DNA of 64,000 nucleotides from Candidatus Thorarchaeota archaeon (GCA_029855935.1 JAGSHN010000004.1:118022-182021); one strand, 5' to 3'; shown: positions 45,199 through 53,764, counted from the stretch's first letter. Notes: generated from the letters alone by a model not told the origin. Numbers and translations: made by a program.

Positions 45199-45232
45199 CA
45201 TACACGTATATGCTGTAATACTAATATTACAG
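45199..45232 (-). promoter_or_regulatory. hypF promoter with abutting inverted repeat
   Basis: On the reverse strand GCATATACG (45204-45212) is a TATA box about 85 bp upstream of ATG 45121. Directly upstream sits CTGTAATA-CTAA-TATTACAG (45213-45232), an inverted repeat with perfect 8-bp arms covering the position of the TFB recognition element. A protein bound there would block or aid TBP/TFB. Confidence 0.6.
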
Positions 45233-45278
45233 TAATCGGTGATTAAATACCTCGCCTAGTACGGGCTATTGGGTTGAC

Positions 45279-45458
45279 ATGTCTAGGCGAGTTGGCAGTT
45301 CAATCGGCAACTGTATTCCCGTGTACTCATCCAGTTGCCGCTTGTCTAGTGTCGCGAAATCCATGGCGAAACCACATGATCACGTGCATCTGCGTGAAGG
45401 AGAATGGATGGAAAGACTATGGCCCTCAGGCGGTAATGTACTACCGGAAGCTATGTGA
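45279..45458 (+). CDS. Possible small protein (59 aa), divergent from hypF
   Basis: ATG 45279 opens a 59-aa frame (MSRRVGSSIGNC... ending NVLPEAM). A TATA box TTAAATA (45243-45249) lies about 30 bp upstream, so the transcript would be nearly leaderless. An overlapping frame from TTG 45274 (62 aa) is an alternative reading of the same DNA, and neither shows a known domain. The existence of a transcript is better supported than the frame. Confidence 0.3.
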   Translation: MSRRVGSSIGNCIPVYSSSCRLSSVAKSMAKPHDHVHLREGEWMERLWPSGGNVLPEAM

Positions 45459-45475
45459 ATAGCGGGTGATGGAAG

Positions 45476-45901
45476 TTGTACGGTATCCGTAATCTCACCG
45501 ACGAACGAAGTGATATAGTGGTCACCGACTCTGTTCTCGCATACGTTCCGGATGTTCTGTGTGAGATGTTGGCCGAGGCAAGTACTGCCTCTTCACGCAG
45601 AAGGGCCGTTCTCGTGTCGAGCAACGCATTGGCAAACAGGTTCATCCTCCGGAGGTGGGGCATTCGTCCGGCTCAGAAGAAGCAATATCGAGAGGTATTC
45701 ATGGCCGTTCGTAGGCACTGTCGCAAACTCTTCAAACGTTATCTCTCGCGGGGAACTGTCACGTTTGATTCGTCTCCCGAACATGCTGTATGGGGAGTTT
45801 ATCAGTACGACTACGTCCGTGGAAATCTCATCCTAGCGTTTATACGTCGGTTGCCCGGTGAGGCCTTTCCACGTGGGCCACACGTTTCGTATTACGATTA
45901 G
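45476..45901 (+). CDS. Uncharacterised basic protein
   Basis: A 141-aa protein from TTG 45476, with GGTGATGGAAG just upstream. I do not recognise it. The N-terminal half looks like a nucleotide- or ligand-binding alpha/beta unit (DIVVTDSVLAYVPDVLCEML, RRAVLVSSNALANRFIL). The middle is a basic helix (QYREVFMAVRRHCRKLFKRYL) and the end is aromatic-rich (VWGVYQYDY...). A role in nucleic-acid binding is possible from charge alone. The 205-bp gap to the next gene holds nothing I can name. Confidence 0.6.
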   Translation: MYGIRNLTDERSDIVVTDSVLAYVPDVLCEMLAEASTASSRRRAVLVSSNALANRFILRRWGIRPAQKKQYREVFMAVRRHCRKLFKRYLSRGTVTFDSSPEHAVWGVYQYDYVRGNLILAFIRRLPGEAFPRGPHVSYYD

Positions 45902-46106
45902 GACCCGTAGTATACGTATGAATGCCCTGTGAAACCCGGAAGCCTAATAACCTCTCCACCCTTTGATGCGGGTGTATACGATTCCGTATCCACAGGAGCC
46001 CTCTACGGCCTTGTGCCAACTGGGGCTATATCGGGAGGATATGTCCGACTTAGAGGATTATGAGGCCTGATTCGTGTACCACGATGACTGAGTACGAGGG
46101 AAACGA

Positions 46107-46628
46107 ATGGATCGAGATGCTGGAAATCTTAGAGAATTGGTCGCTGGTGTGCGAGCAGTGATGCGAGAACCTATCCTACGAACATTATTGGCCCACTCGA
46201 ATCTGACACCCACTCAACTGGAAACACTTCTCATCGACCTAGTTACCGACGACACTGCGAATCGTCCGTTGCCCTACGAGCTAAAGGCACTGCTAAGGCA
46301 ACGTAGCAGGGGAGGTGATAGACCCTCTGGTGTTTCCCGCGGCGCATTCAATCGAACCCTCGCTCAAGCCCGTCGTAATGTGATGCGGAGCATCTACACT
46401 ATGATTCTTTTGGCGTATCTCGGGCTTTTCGATCATAGCGTCTTTAGGCCGTTTGAAGAGGTTGCATCAAGAATTGGGGACTACCGACGTATGCGGGAAG
46501 TCCTAGCGGGACGAACTGATCTCAGCTCCGAAGAGCTTGAGTCGTATCGCGTAATTGAGCAGAATATCTTGGATGCGCTTGAGGAACTTATCAGCCCCCT
46601 AACGCTGAAACCTCTACGATCAAAGTAG
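46107..46628 (+). CDS. Uncharacterised helical protein with a possible helix-turn-helix
   Basis: A 173-aa, almost all-helical protein. The segment RGGDRPSGVSRGAFNRTLAQ, followed by ARRNVMRSIYTMILLAYLGLF, looks like a sigma-region-4-like or other HTH entering a hydrophobic helix. The ends are acidic and helical (LSSEELESYRVIEQNILDALEELI). I cannot name the family; similar proteins with a VSRGAFNRTLxQAR core seem to be conserved in archaea (from memory, not checked). A GTATTAC motif follows its stop directly (46632). Confidence 0.62.
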   Translation: MDRDAGNLRELVAGVRAVMREPILRTLLAHSNLTPTQLETLLIDLVTDDTANRPLPYELKALLRQRSRGGDRPSGVSRGAFNRTLAQARRNVMRSIYTMILLAYLGLFDHSVFRPFEEVASRIGDYRRMREVLAGRTDLSSEELESYRVIEQNILDALEELISPLTLKPLRSK

Positions 46629-46631
46629 CTG

Positions 46632-46648
46632 TATTACGTGTCTTACGT
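46632..46648. repeat. GTA(A/T)TAC motif after the 46107 gene
   Basis: GTATTACGTGTCTTACG begins 3 nt after the stop codon. It matches the 42742 copy at 15 of 17 positions. Confidence 0.6.
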
Positions 46649-46739
46649 GTCGGTGAAGGTGACTGTGGTCGTCTGTTGAAATTGCCTCCCGGCCAACACG
46701 CTGTCGTATGGTACCTCCGGCAGTTTCGACATTGGAAGA

Positions 46740-46925
46740 GTGCATTGGTCAACTAGTTCAATGGAGCAGCACGGATTAGATCAAGTCCTAGAAGAAACGG
46801 CACGAGCGTGCCATGTCAACGCTACGCCCCTGATTGATCCGACATTCTTGGAGGTTCGTACGAGGAGATTGGGAAGGTCGGAACAATCACGGTGCGTGCC
46901 AGCCTCACGAGATTCGTGTAACTGA
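46740..46925 (+). pseudogene. Possible creatininase-family remnant
   Basis: A 61-codon frame in a 496-bp stretch without a real gene (46629-47124). It contains SMEQHGL followed by DQVLEETARACHVNATPLIDP, which resembles the creatininase signature GSxEQHGPHLPLxTD with the metal-binding HLPLxTD portion deleted, followed by the next helix and strand. No upstream or downstream extension of the fold is present in any frame that I can follow. It may be coincidence. Confidence 0.25.
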
Positions 46926-47057
46926 CATCGCGTGACATGACACACTCCACTCTCTCTATGGTAGAAGAAATAGATAGTTCTAATCCTAGAACGAGCAGGT
47001 GCGACCATCAAACGGCACTGTTTCCAGCGACAATATCATTCTTGCAGGGATCTTGTT

Positions 47058-47074
47058 GTAATACTCATCATACG
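47058..47074. repeat. GTA(A/T)TAC motif upstream of the acyl-CoA synthetase
   Basis: GTAATACTCATCATACG ends 22 bp before the TATA box (CATATATTT, 47096-47104) of the synthetase gene, a position suited to an upstream activator. Confidence 0.6.
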
Positions 47075-47095
47075 AATATTAATCCTCTCAATACA

Positions 47096-47104
47096 CATAT
47101 ATTT
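47096..47104 (+). promoter_or_regulatory. TATA box for a leaderless ADP-forming synthetase mRNA
   Basis: CATATATTT centred 25 bp before ATG 47125, so transcription should start at or next to the start codon. No ribosome-binding site is present, in agreement. Confidence 0.65.
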
Positions 47105-47124
47105 GTTTCATCGCCGCATCCCTT

Positions 47125-48516
47125 ATGGTGTCCCACAGCAGGAAGCCGGATCTCGGCGTGGTCTTCAATCCAAAACGGATTGCACTTGTGGGGGCCTCAG
47201 CTGATTATCGTAAATTAGGAAACTCCATTCTGATGAACCTTCTCTCATCCGAGGTGCAGGTCTATCCTGTCACTCGAAACCGTGAGAGGGTGCTCGGAGT
47301 ACGAGCCTACCCCGACCTTCTGTCCATCCCTGAGCCTGTTGACCTTGTCATCATTGCTGTTGGGGCGAAATACTGTCCAGACCTAATGCCACAGGTCGCG
47401 CGGGCCGGCGCTAGATATGCGGTCATAATTTCCGGCGGCTTCTCAGAAACTGGCAAAGAGGGCGCTGAGCTCGAACAGGAGTTGCTGGAAGCGGCGAGAA
47501 AGGCCGGGGTACGCTTCATTGGTCCGAATTGTGTTGGAGTATCAAATAGTAGACTGTTCAACGGCACATTCACTCTGATGCCGGAACGTGGCAGTATCGG
47601 TCTAGTTTCTCAAAGTGGTGCGCTTGGCGGAATGCTGATTTATATGACCAGATCTAAACGGATCGGTATAAGCAAATTCGCCAGTGTTGGTAACGCGGCC
47701 GACATTGGCTTGTCTGATGTTATTGACTATCTAAAGGCCGACGACAAGACCAGTGTCATTGCCCTCTACGTCGAGGGTGTCGAAGATGGACGCAGACTGT
47801 TTACTTCATTAAGGCAGACGGCCAGGCTCAAGCCCGTCGTGGTCTTGAAGGGAGGCCGAAGCAAGGCCGGAAGTCGTGCGACACTCTCTCATACCGGTTC
47901 ATTGGCTGGCTCCGCTCAAGTGTTCGACGGGATGGTCCGTCAAGCCGGATGTGTCACTGCTCCGACGCTAGACTCGTTGCTAGAGATTGCCAAGATCTTT
48001 GATTATCAACCCTTGCCACAGGGTGGTAATGTTGGTATTATCAGTAATACAGGCGGTGCCGCGGTACTTGCCGCCGACGCACTGTCACATTTTGGCCTGG
48101 ATGTGCCGGAGCTCACGGAGCCTACCCGCCGCGAGTTACGACAACTCTTGTCTCCCCTCGCTTCGGTCAGCAATCCTGTCGATGTGGTTGCCAGCGGCGG
48201 CAGGCACGAGTACCATGTGACTGTGGAGCGAATGCTACACGATTCGTCCATTGATGTCTTGCTGGTAATATGTGCAGTTCCAACTTTTGCGGGCATGACC
48301 CAAACAGAGCACGCAGCCGGAACATTAGAGGCTGTGCGTGCAGCTGAGGTGGAAAAGCCAGTGGTAGGGGTTTGGTTGTCTGGAGAGGTCGGAAAGCCTG
48401 GAAAGGATCTCCTAGAGATGAATCGTATCCCCTGCTATGACGATCCCCATCTCGCATCGCTCTGCATAGCGCGTGCAGTCGAGTATTCAAGGCGCCACGG
48501 CGTTGCGATCAGATGA
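47125..48516 (+). CDS. ADP-forming acetyl/acyl-CoA synthetase alpha subunit
   Basis: A 463-aa alpha subunit of the NDP-forming acyl-CoA synthetase family. It has the CoA-binding N-terminus (FNPKRIALVGASADYRKLGN), FIGPNCVGVSN, GLVSQSGALGG and the phosphorylated histidine in SHTGSLAG near residue 257. It conserves the energy of acyl-CoA (from the IorAB and KorA-type enzymes) as ATP. The beta subunit (ATP-grasp) is not in the window. It is transcribed as a leaderless mRNA from the 47096 TATA box. Confidence 0.93.
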   Translation: MVSHSRKPDLGVVFNPKRIALVGASADYRKLGNSILMNLLSSEVQVYPVTRNRERVLGVRAYPDLLSIPEPVDLVIIAVGAKYCPDLMPQVARAGARYAVIISGGFSETGKEGAELEQELLEAARKAGVRFIGPNCVGVSNSRLFNGTFTLMPERGSIGLVSQSGALGGMLIYMTRSKRIGISKFASVGNAADIGLSDVIDYLKADDKTSVIALYVEGVEDGRRLFTSLRQTARLKPVVVLKGGRSKAGSRATLSHTGSLAGSAQVFDGMVRQAGCVTAPTLDSLLEIAKIFDYQPLPQGGNVGIISNTGGAAVLAADALSHFGLDVPELTEPTRRELRQLLSPLASVSNPVDVVASGGRHEYHVTVERMLHDSSIDVLLVICAVPTFAGMTQTEHAAGTLEAVRAAEVEKPVVGVWLSGEVGKPGKDLLEMNRIPCYDDPHLASLCIARAVEYSRRHGVAIR

Positions 48517-48606
48517 ACGCGATAGCTATGGTCGGGAGCCACCATATGCACGTTGTACTTCAGCGACGGGCTATCCGGCTTATGGCGTTCCGGCTCAGTC
48601 CGAGCC

Positions 48607-48631
48607 GTAATACAAACATGAGTTGTATTAC
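48607..48631. repeat. 9-bp perfect inverted repeat of the GTAATAC type
   Basis: GTAATACAA (48607-48615), a 7-nt spacer ACATGAG, and TTGTATTAC (48623-48631), in the 222-bp gap between the synthetase gene and a convergent gene. It could be a terminator-like hairpin or a palindromic binding site. The arms contain the same GTAATAC core as the other motifs. Confidence 0.75.
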
Positions 48632-48738
48632 TCACAATCGACAGGCATTCCGCCCTAGGGAACGTGAGGCAAACGTCTTCGTACCTCTCCAGAGAATGTG
48701 GAAGCTGAAGCAATGCTACGCACTGTTTCTGTACGGAC

Positions 48739-49044
48739 TCACTTGAGATACTGTTCAGCAATGGTCGGAAACTCTGCCATCACTGCCTCTCGTAACTTTT
48801 TCTCCACCCACATGCTCAGGTTTATGGACCTCGTTTCTCTTATTGCTTTTAGACAGGTCCGTAAGTCCGAACCAACAGAGAATGATACGATTGGGCTCCT
48901 CCTCTCCTTGTTCGGCACTGACTCGGACCTCGTTCCTACAGCGCCCTTCACACGCGTTGGTTCGACGCTTGTAGTTGCCTTCGTACGAGCCTTTGTAGCC
49001 TCCTCCTTCTCGGCCTCTTTTCTATACTTTCCCAGCAGGCTCAC
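48739..49044 (-). CDS. Small basic protein coupled to an ORC-like ATPase
   Basis: A 101-aa protein. Its GTG start directly follows the TGA of the ATPase gene, so translation is coupled. The N-terminal ~45 residues are charged and probably disordered (SLLGKYRKEAEKEEATKARTK). Residues ~50-90 (PIVSFSVGSDLRTCL, then SINLSMWVEKKLREAVM) resemble a ribbon-helix-helix unit: one strand and two helices. Together with the ATPase it looks like a DNA-binding partner, as in partition-type pairs, but no family match is evident. Confidence 0.6.
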   Translation of the reverse strand: MSLLGKYRKEAEKEEATKARTKATTSVEPTRVKGAVGTRSESVPNKERRSPIVSFSVGSDLRTCLKAIRETRSINLSMWVEKKLREAVMAEFPTIAEQYLK

Positions 49045-50019
49045 TCATCTCACCTCTTGCAAAATACTATTGTAGGCATCAGCAACTAGTTCAGCAATAT
49101 CACTCCCGATCATCGGGTCACCGAACCGGCGAAAGTTCTCAGCTGCGACCTGTTGGCAACCCCGTGCAAGCATTCGAATATCCCTAGGATTTCCACGTGC
49201 TGCCGTATTGATTATCTTCACGGCCTCAACGGTGAACGGATAGATGTCGAAATCATCGGGGTTGAATCTGTCAATTTCGCCTCTTGCGTATGCGAGACGA
49301 CGGCCTATGAACTCCATAGCCTTTGCATCGTCAAAAGGAGGGACATCCAACGGCTCGGTCCTATCTGCGATCTGAGGTAGGAAGTTGAGCATAGCGTTCC
49401 AATATTCCGCCGTTCCGCTCATTATCAGCGTCACGATGGGCTCATCAAGGGCACCCCCATAGGCATCGATCATCTCCTCGGTTGGCAGATCCGCGAGATA
49501 CCTTAGTTTGTGAAAGGCCGCCTCTTGATTATCGGCAACATCCTCTATGAAGAGGGCCGTCCTGCATCGCTCCTCTACGTATCTTCTGAGACACTCCTGT
49601 GCCACAGCCTCGATTATTTGGCTCGACTCCCATGAACGTCTGTATTTCACACGGAGTGAGTCCGCTATGGCTGCAGCCATCTGTTTCTCATAGAGTCCCG
49701 TCATCCCAACGTAGCCCGTGACAAACTTGTTGCCCCTGCGGTCCGCCAGTGTGGGCAGGTCTCTCAAAGCCAGCAACATAAGCGTACTCTTTCCCGATCC
49801 TACCGGCCCTCGTATGAAGATGTGCCGCTCGTTTGTCAGAACAAGATCTACTATACTATCTAGAAACTCCGGATGTTCGACATACAGTCTGCTGTCCGGC
49901 ATCTTGTAACCCCGGAACGGGGAGAACTTACATCCTATCTTCTCTTCCCAAGCTCGCAATGTTTCCTTCCTAGTATTGAAGTGCCTTATCAAAGCGCTCT
50001 CGTGAACAGCTATTGTCAT
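49045..50019 (-). CDS. AAA+ ATPase (ORC/TniB-like)
   Basis: A 324-aa AAA+ protein. Walker A is GPVGSGKST near residue 71, Walker B TALFIEDVADN, sensor 1 IMSGTAEYW, and an arginine finger plus sensor 2 GNPRDIRMLARGC. The layout (N-terminal ~55 residues, then ATPase, with a short C-terminal helix and no winged helix) is closer to TniB/Cdc6-like DNA-handling ATPases than to metabolic ones. Its partner is the small RHH-like protein immediately downstream. No transposase is nearby, so a transposition role is not supported; chromosome or plasmid maintenance is possible. Confidence 0.72.
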   Translation of the reverse strand: MTIAVHESALIRHFNTRKETLRAWEEKIGCKFSPFRGYKMPDSRLYVEHPEFLDSIVDLVLTNERHIFIRGPVGSGKSTLMLLALRDLPTLADRRGNKFVTGYVGMTGLYEKQMAAAIADSLRVKYRRSWESSQIIEAVAQECLRRYVEERCRTALFIEDVADNQEAAFHKLRYLADLPTEEMIDAYGGALDEPIVTLIMSGTAEYWNAMLNFLPQIADRTEPLDVPPFDDAKAMEFIGRRLAYARGEIDRFNPDDFDIYPFTVEAVKIINTAARGNPRDIRMLARGCQQVAAENFRRFGDPMIGSDIAELVADAYNSILQEVR

Positions 50020-50240
50020 GTACCCATCCCCGATTTGTTCTCGTAACAGGAGTAGTGCACGTAATACAGAAACAGCGAACCTTTAAGTGATACGGTCCTC
50101 AATCCGTCACCGGCTCCCTGATGAGTTGAAATCCCTCCGCTCCCGACCAAGCAAGGTGGCCACACGACTGACGTTTTGTTTCCGCCGCAATCTTTTTGTG
50201 CTTCTCCTCGACCCAGCGAATGCCTTTGGGGTTGCAAGCC

Positions 50241-50522
50241 ATGAGCGTTGATAGAGTCCAACATGTGTTGACATCTCTGATGATAGTCTCCTTCCTCATC
50301 TTTGTGGGTCTATCAGGTGTTATTCTGCTTGCGGATGCGGAGCTAAGTACTCGGGCGGTATCGTTGCCCTTTGCATTCCTGTTCATTGCGATATCCACGC
50401 TGGTCATGACGGGGAGAATATATGATAACGGTGTTTCGTCACTTCGTTCTTATCTGCAGACGTGGCTAGTCCTCTGTGCACTAGGTGTTCTCATTACCGC
50501 ACTTGCATTCACGTTGGCATAG
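50241..50522 (+). CDS. Small membrane protein, three helices
   Basis: A 93-aa hydrophobic protein from ATG 50241 (MSVDRVQHVLTSLM). Three predicted membrane helices: residues ~12-32, 39-57 and 70-91. There is no conserved motif that I recognise. It lies just upstream of the ATP synthase subunit D gene in the same direction (75-nt gap), but this alone does not link them. A CGTAATAC motif lies about 180 bp upstream, near 50059. Confidence 0.62.
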   Translation: MSVDRVQHVLTSLMIVSFLIFVGLSGVILLADAELSTRAVSLPFAFLFIAISTLVMTGRIYDNGVSSLRSYLQTWLVLCALGVLITALAFTLA

Positions 50523-50597
50523 ATATTGAGTACCGTCACGGGAGCATCTTGAACCTAAACATCTCTACAACATGCGTACTACGTGCGAGGGATATCA

Positions 50598-51239
50598 TTG
50601 AGCAAGGTTCTTCCAGGAACAAAGGCAACGCGAATGGAGCTTCTTCGACTTAAGAACAGGACCAAGCTGGCTGAGCGTGGCCACGATCTCCTAAAGGAAA
50701 AACGGGACTCACTGATCATGGAATTCTTCAATACAATTGCCGAGATGAAGGAGATTCGTCAGCAGGTTGAAAGCGCCCTTGCCGAGGCATTCTCTTCACT
50801 CACCCAGGCCAAGATGATAATGGGGCCCGCACGTGTCATAGAGTTCGCGTATTCTAGTCAGGTTGAAACGCGTCTCGAAACAACCACGCGCTCAATGATG
50901 GGTGTTAGAGTTCCAGTGATGTCACTTCAGCAGGATGTACCTGAGCTTCCGTATTCATTGCCCGATTCGAGTGTCAAGCTTGATATTATGACCTCGAAAT
51001 TTGTGGAGGCCCTACGTGCTATAGTTCGCTTGGCTGAGGTGGAATCGACAGTTCGAAGATTGGCGCTTGAGATCGAGAGAACAAAGCGAAGAGTGTCAGC
51101 CCTTGAGGCGGTTGTGATTCCGCGGCTCGAAGCAACTGTTCGGTTTATCAAGCTGGCCTTGGAAGAGCGGGAGCGGGAGGACTTCTATCGTATAAAGCTC
51201 GTAAAGTCACGAATCTCAGAGCGCCAAGATGCCGAGTAG
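50598..51239 (+). CDS. atpD: A-type ATP synthase subunit D
   Basis: A 213-aa central-stalk subunit. It opens VLPGTKATRMELLRLKNR, the standard subunit D N-terminus, followed by long coiled-coil helices at both ends and a conserved GVRVPV-type middle segment. TTG 50598 (MSKVLPGTK) is preferred, with GAGGGA upstream; the frame is open from GTG 50583. Subunit D is the rotor shaft of the archaeal A1AO ATP synthase. The remaining ATP synthase genes, usually contiguous, are not next to it here. Confidence 0.93.
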   Translation: MSKVLPGTKATRMELLRLKNRTKLAERGHDLLKEKRDSLIMEFFNTIAEMKEIRQQVESALAEAFSSLTQAKMIMGPARVIEFAYSSQVETRLETTTRSMMGVRVPVMSLQQDVPELPYSLPDSSVKLDIMTSKFVEALRAIVRLAEVESTVRRLALEIERTKRRVSALEAVVIPRLEATVRFIKLALEEREREDFYRIKLVKSRISERQDAE

Positions 51240-51283
51240 CAGTGCACCATTTCTGTAGTGTCCGCCTAGTCAAACAAGGTTCT

Positions 51284-51664
51284 CTATCTATGCTTGAGTT
51301 TAAGAATGGCCGCTGCCAAGTCTCCCTCTGTTTCACGTAGCGCCTGCATTGCCTCCTCAATACTGGCTCCGGTCTGCTGTGCTACGAGTGCAGCATCCTC
51401 TACGGGAATCTCCATGCCCGGTGTCTGCTTCTCTTCTCTCTCCTCCGGTTCTCCTCTAATCGCTCTCTCCCTTTTCTCGCCCGTGACTTGGTACGACTCG
51501 ACTCCTGCCTGCCGAATCAGCATCACTTGAGGCCTAGTCACGACCCATTCTCGATCTTTGAATCTAAAGATGACCTCCTCGACGCCAGTAACCTCCTTCT
51601 GCTCTATTCCCATCTTTTTCATGAGCCGCGCAATCTGTCTTGGTGACATCCTTCTTGATCCCAT
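51284..51664 (-). CDS. nac: Nascent polypeptide-associated complex protein (archaeal NAC-alpha)
   Basis: A 126-aa protein with the NAC domain (RRMSPRQIARLMKKMGIEQ, EEVIFRFKDREWVVTRPQV) and a C-terminal UBA domain (AALVAQQTGASIEEAMQALR). The archaeal homodimer binds nascent chains at the ribosome exit. Residues ~60-85 are charged and likely flexible (GEKRERAIRGEPEEREEKQ). The length and domain order are normal. The 223-bp gap to PAN contains the direct repeat GTATTAC-CA-GTATTACG (51833-51849). Confidence 0.94.
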   Translation of the reverse strand: MGSRRMSPRQIARLMKKMGIEQKEVTGVEEVIFRFKDREWVVTRPQVMLIRQAGVESYQVTGEKRERAIRGEPEEREEKQTPGMEIPVEDAALVAQQTGASIEEAMQALRETEGDLAAAILKLKHR

Positions 51665-51832
51665 TCAACCACCTGCCCCACTCGACCACCAGTTTCAATA
51701 AAAAACCTGCCGCAAGGACAGTGAGATGGTTTTTCGTTTCGCGTTCGGGAGTGGAGGAAACTCCTGCGCGTAGGACCTGTTGACCTAGCTCGGGTAGATG
51801 TGGGGTGGGTGCCAGTGAAGTGGGTGAAATGC

Positions 51833-51849
51833 GTATTACCAGTATTACG
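51833..51849. repeat. GTATTAC direct repeat upstream of NAC
   Basis: GTATTACCAGTATTACG: two direct GTATTAC units nine bases apart, about 170 bp upstream of the NAC start and about 40 bp after the PAN stop (both genes read leftward). Confidence 0.6.
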
Positions 51850-51887
51850 GCCACTGAAATTATCGAGGGACTTATTTCAGCTTCTAT

Positions 51888-53102
51888 TCATCCGTAGAAA
51901 CTCGGAGGAACAGCGCCCCGTTCCCTACGTGAGGCAATCTTTCGAATGGCTTCTCCGAAGTCTTCCTGAAGCACAATGACACGATCGTTGCGTATCGCAT
52001 ACATCCCCGCTTCAGTGCAGATTGCTTTGATGTCCGCCCCAGTCATGTCCCTAGTTGCTGCTACAAGCTCATCAAAATCGACGTCCTCAGATATATTCAT
52101 TCCCCTGGTGTGAATCTTGAAAATCTCCCGTCTTCCCTTATCGTCCGGGACTGGGAACTCGATGATTCTATCGAATCGACCTGGACGCAGCAGGGCCGGG
52201 TCTAGGATATCCGGGCGGTTAGTCGCTCCAATGACAGCCACCTGCCCACGACTCTCAAATCCATCGAGTTCACTCAATAGCTGCATAAGTGTTCTCTGGA
52301 CCTCTCGATCACCAGAGGTGGCGATATCAAGCCGATGAGATCCCACTGCATCCAGCTCGTCGATGAAGACGATCGCAGGGGCCTTCTCCTTGGCAAGCAA
52401 GAAAATCTCTCGAACAAGTCTTGCTCCCTCCCCAATGAATTTCTGAACCAGCTCGGATCCGATGACTCGAATAAAGGTGGCATTTGTTTCGTGTGCGACA
52501 GCCCGAGCACTGAGGGTCTTACCTGTTCCCGGCGGCCCCGTCAACAGAACTCCCTTGGGCGGCTCGATGCCCACTTTCTCAAACAGCTCCGGTTTCAGCA
52601 GAGGAAGCTCTACTGTTTCGCGTATCTCGCGGAGCTGTTCTTTGAGACCACCTATGTCTGCATAAGAAACGTCTGGGGCCTCTTCTATCTCCATTGCTCG
52701 AATCATCGGGTCTCTTGAGGGTGGAAGCTCCTGGGTGACGGCAAACGATCTCTGATTGAGGGCAACTCTCATCCCTGGTCGCAGCCGGTCTCTGGGAATC
52801 GAGGACGCCACGTGTACAACGAAATTCGGACCTGTTGAGCTTTTCACTATCGCTCTTCCGTCTTCAAGCATTTCTATCAGAGTCGCAGTGATAAGGGGCG
52901 ACTGCCTTAGTTTCTCCAGCTCTGATCGAAGAGTCTGCGTTTCTCTCTCCAGCCTGCTCCTCTCGGCCTGAAGTATTTGTCTCTCAGTTTCCAAGGCCCT
53001 TAGTCTTCTCTCCAGATGTCGAGTATAGCTCTGTGAACTGTACCCTGCGTCCTCCAGATCCCCTTTCTTCTTGGCATCTGCCGTCCCGGGCAAACAAGCC
53101 AC
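51888..53102 (-). CDS. pan: Proteasome-activating nucleotidase (PAN)
   Basis: A 404-aa AAA ATPase. An N-terminal coiled coil (residues ~25-70, [15 protein letters not shown]...) is followed by an OB domain and the AAA core with [22 protein letters not shown] and the ATNRPD motif. The C-terminus ends ...SFYG; the last three residues, FYG, fit the HbYX motif that opens the 20S proteasome gate. It unfolds substrates for the archaeal proteasome. The 20S subunits are not in the window. It diverges from mbf1. Confidence 0.95.
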   Translation of the reverse strand: MACLPGTADAKKKGDLEDAGYSSQSYTRHLERRLRALETERQILQAERSRLERETQTLRSELEKLRQSPLITATLIEMLEDGRAIVKSSTGPNFVVHVASSIPRDRLRPGMRVALNQRSFAVTQELPPSRDPMIRAMEIEEAPDVSYADIGGLKEQLREIRETVELPLLKPELFEKVGIEPPKGVLLTGPPGTGKTLSARAVAHETNATFIRVIGSELVQKFIGEGARLVREIFLLAKEKAPAIVFIDELDAVGSHRLDIATSGDREVQRTLMQLLSELDGFESRGQVAVIGATNRPDILDPALLRPGRFDRIIEFPVPDDKGRREIFKIHTRGMNISEDVDFDELVAATRDMTGADIKAICTEAGMYAIRNDRVIVLQEDFGEAIRKIASRRERGAVPPSFYG

Positions 53103-53212
53103 CTCAAATGGTCATTGAGCATTTTTGTTTTAAGAATATCTTTGGTGGTGTTCCCCTTGGCAACGATTATATGCGGCTGCTACTACTCTGACCTGTCACC
53201 GAGGGATATCGT

Positions 53213-53764
53213 TTGCCTAGTTGTGAACTCTGTGGCAGAACAATGAAGGGCCCCGGGCGCGAGATGGTCATTGAAGGTGTTTCTTTGATCGTCTGTCTCA
53301 CTTGCGCCTCAAGAATTAGGACTAAAACCCTTGGAGCAGACTCGCCACGGCCAATTGAGCGCTCCTCGTTTCGTCGGGTTGCGGCCAGACCTAGACAGTC
53401 TGTCCGCCCCTCTCCAAGCATCCGTCCCCGACCACGCTCACGCCCACGCCCACGCCCAGCCACACTAGACGATATGGTCTTGATTGAAAACTATGCAGAT
53501 GTGATTCGACGTGCTCGGCAGGCCGCAAAGATGACTCAAGAGGAACTTGCGCAGCGCATCGGCGAGAAGTATTCTACTCTGCAGGCAATCGAAGCCGGTA
53601 GGCTGAAGCCGACGAAGAAGGCCATACGGGGACTGGAGCGTGAATTGCACATATCACTACTCGAGCCAGTTGCAGCAGTTCCCGTGAAGACCTCGCGTGA
53701 GATCGAATCGCACGGTCCGACTCTTGGTGATGTGGTCAGAGTCAAGAGGAAGAAGCGATCGTAG
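53213..53764 (+). CDS. mbf1: Multiprotein bridging factor 1 (archaeal MBF1)
   Basis: A 183-aa protein. The N-terminal zinc ribbon (CELCGR...CLTCASR), a proline/arginine-rich linker made of short PR repeats (about residues 63-83), and a Cro-type HTH (MTQEELAQRIGEKYSTLQAI) are in the MBF1 order, with a basic C-terminal tail KRKKRS. In eukaryotes MBF1 is a transcription coactivator; in archaea it binds ribosomes. The start is TTG 53213. The linker's short direct repeats in the DNA (CGCCCACGCCCACG) are coding. Confidence 0.92.
   Translation: MPSCELCGRTMKGPGREMVIEGVSLIVCLTCASRIRTKTLGADSPRPIERSSFRRVAARPRQSVRPSPSIRPRPRSRPRPRPATLDDMVLIENYADVIRRARQAAKMTQEELAQRIGEKYSTLQAIEAGRLKPTKKAIRGLERELHISLLEPVAAVPVKTSREIESHGPTLGDVVRVKRKKRS

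Noticed and set aside
45274..45462. 62-aa frame from TTG 45274
   Set aside because: Same DNA as the 59-aa ATG frame at 45279; cysteine-rich odd composition and a TTG start on a near-leaderless transcript make it less likely.
48513..48746. 77-aa frame after the acyl-CoA synthetase
   Set aside because: It contains the inverted repeat at 48607 and has no fold-like pattern; a non-coding boundary is more likely.
53395..53470. Short direct repeats (CGCCCACGCC...) as a possible repeat element
   Set aside because: They encode the Pro-Arg linker of MBF1 in frame.
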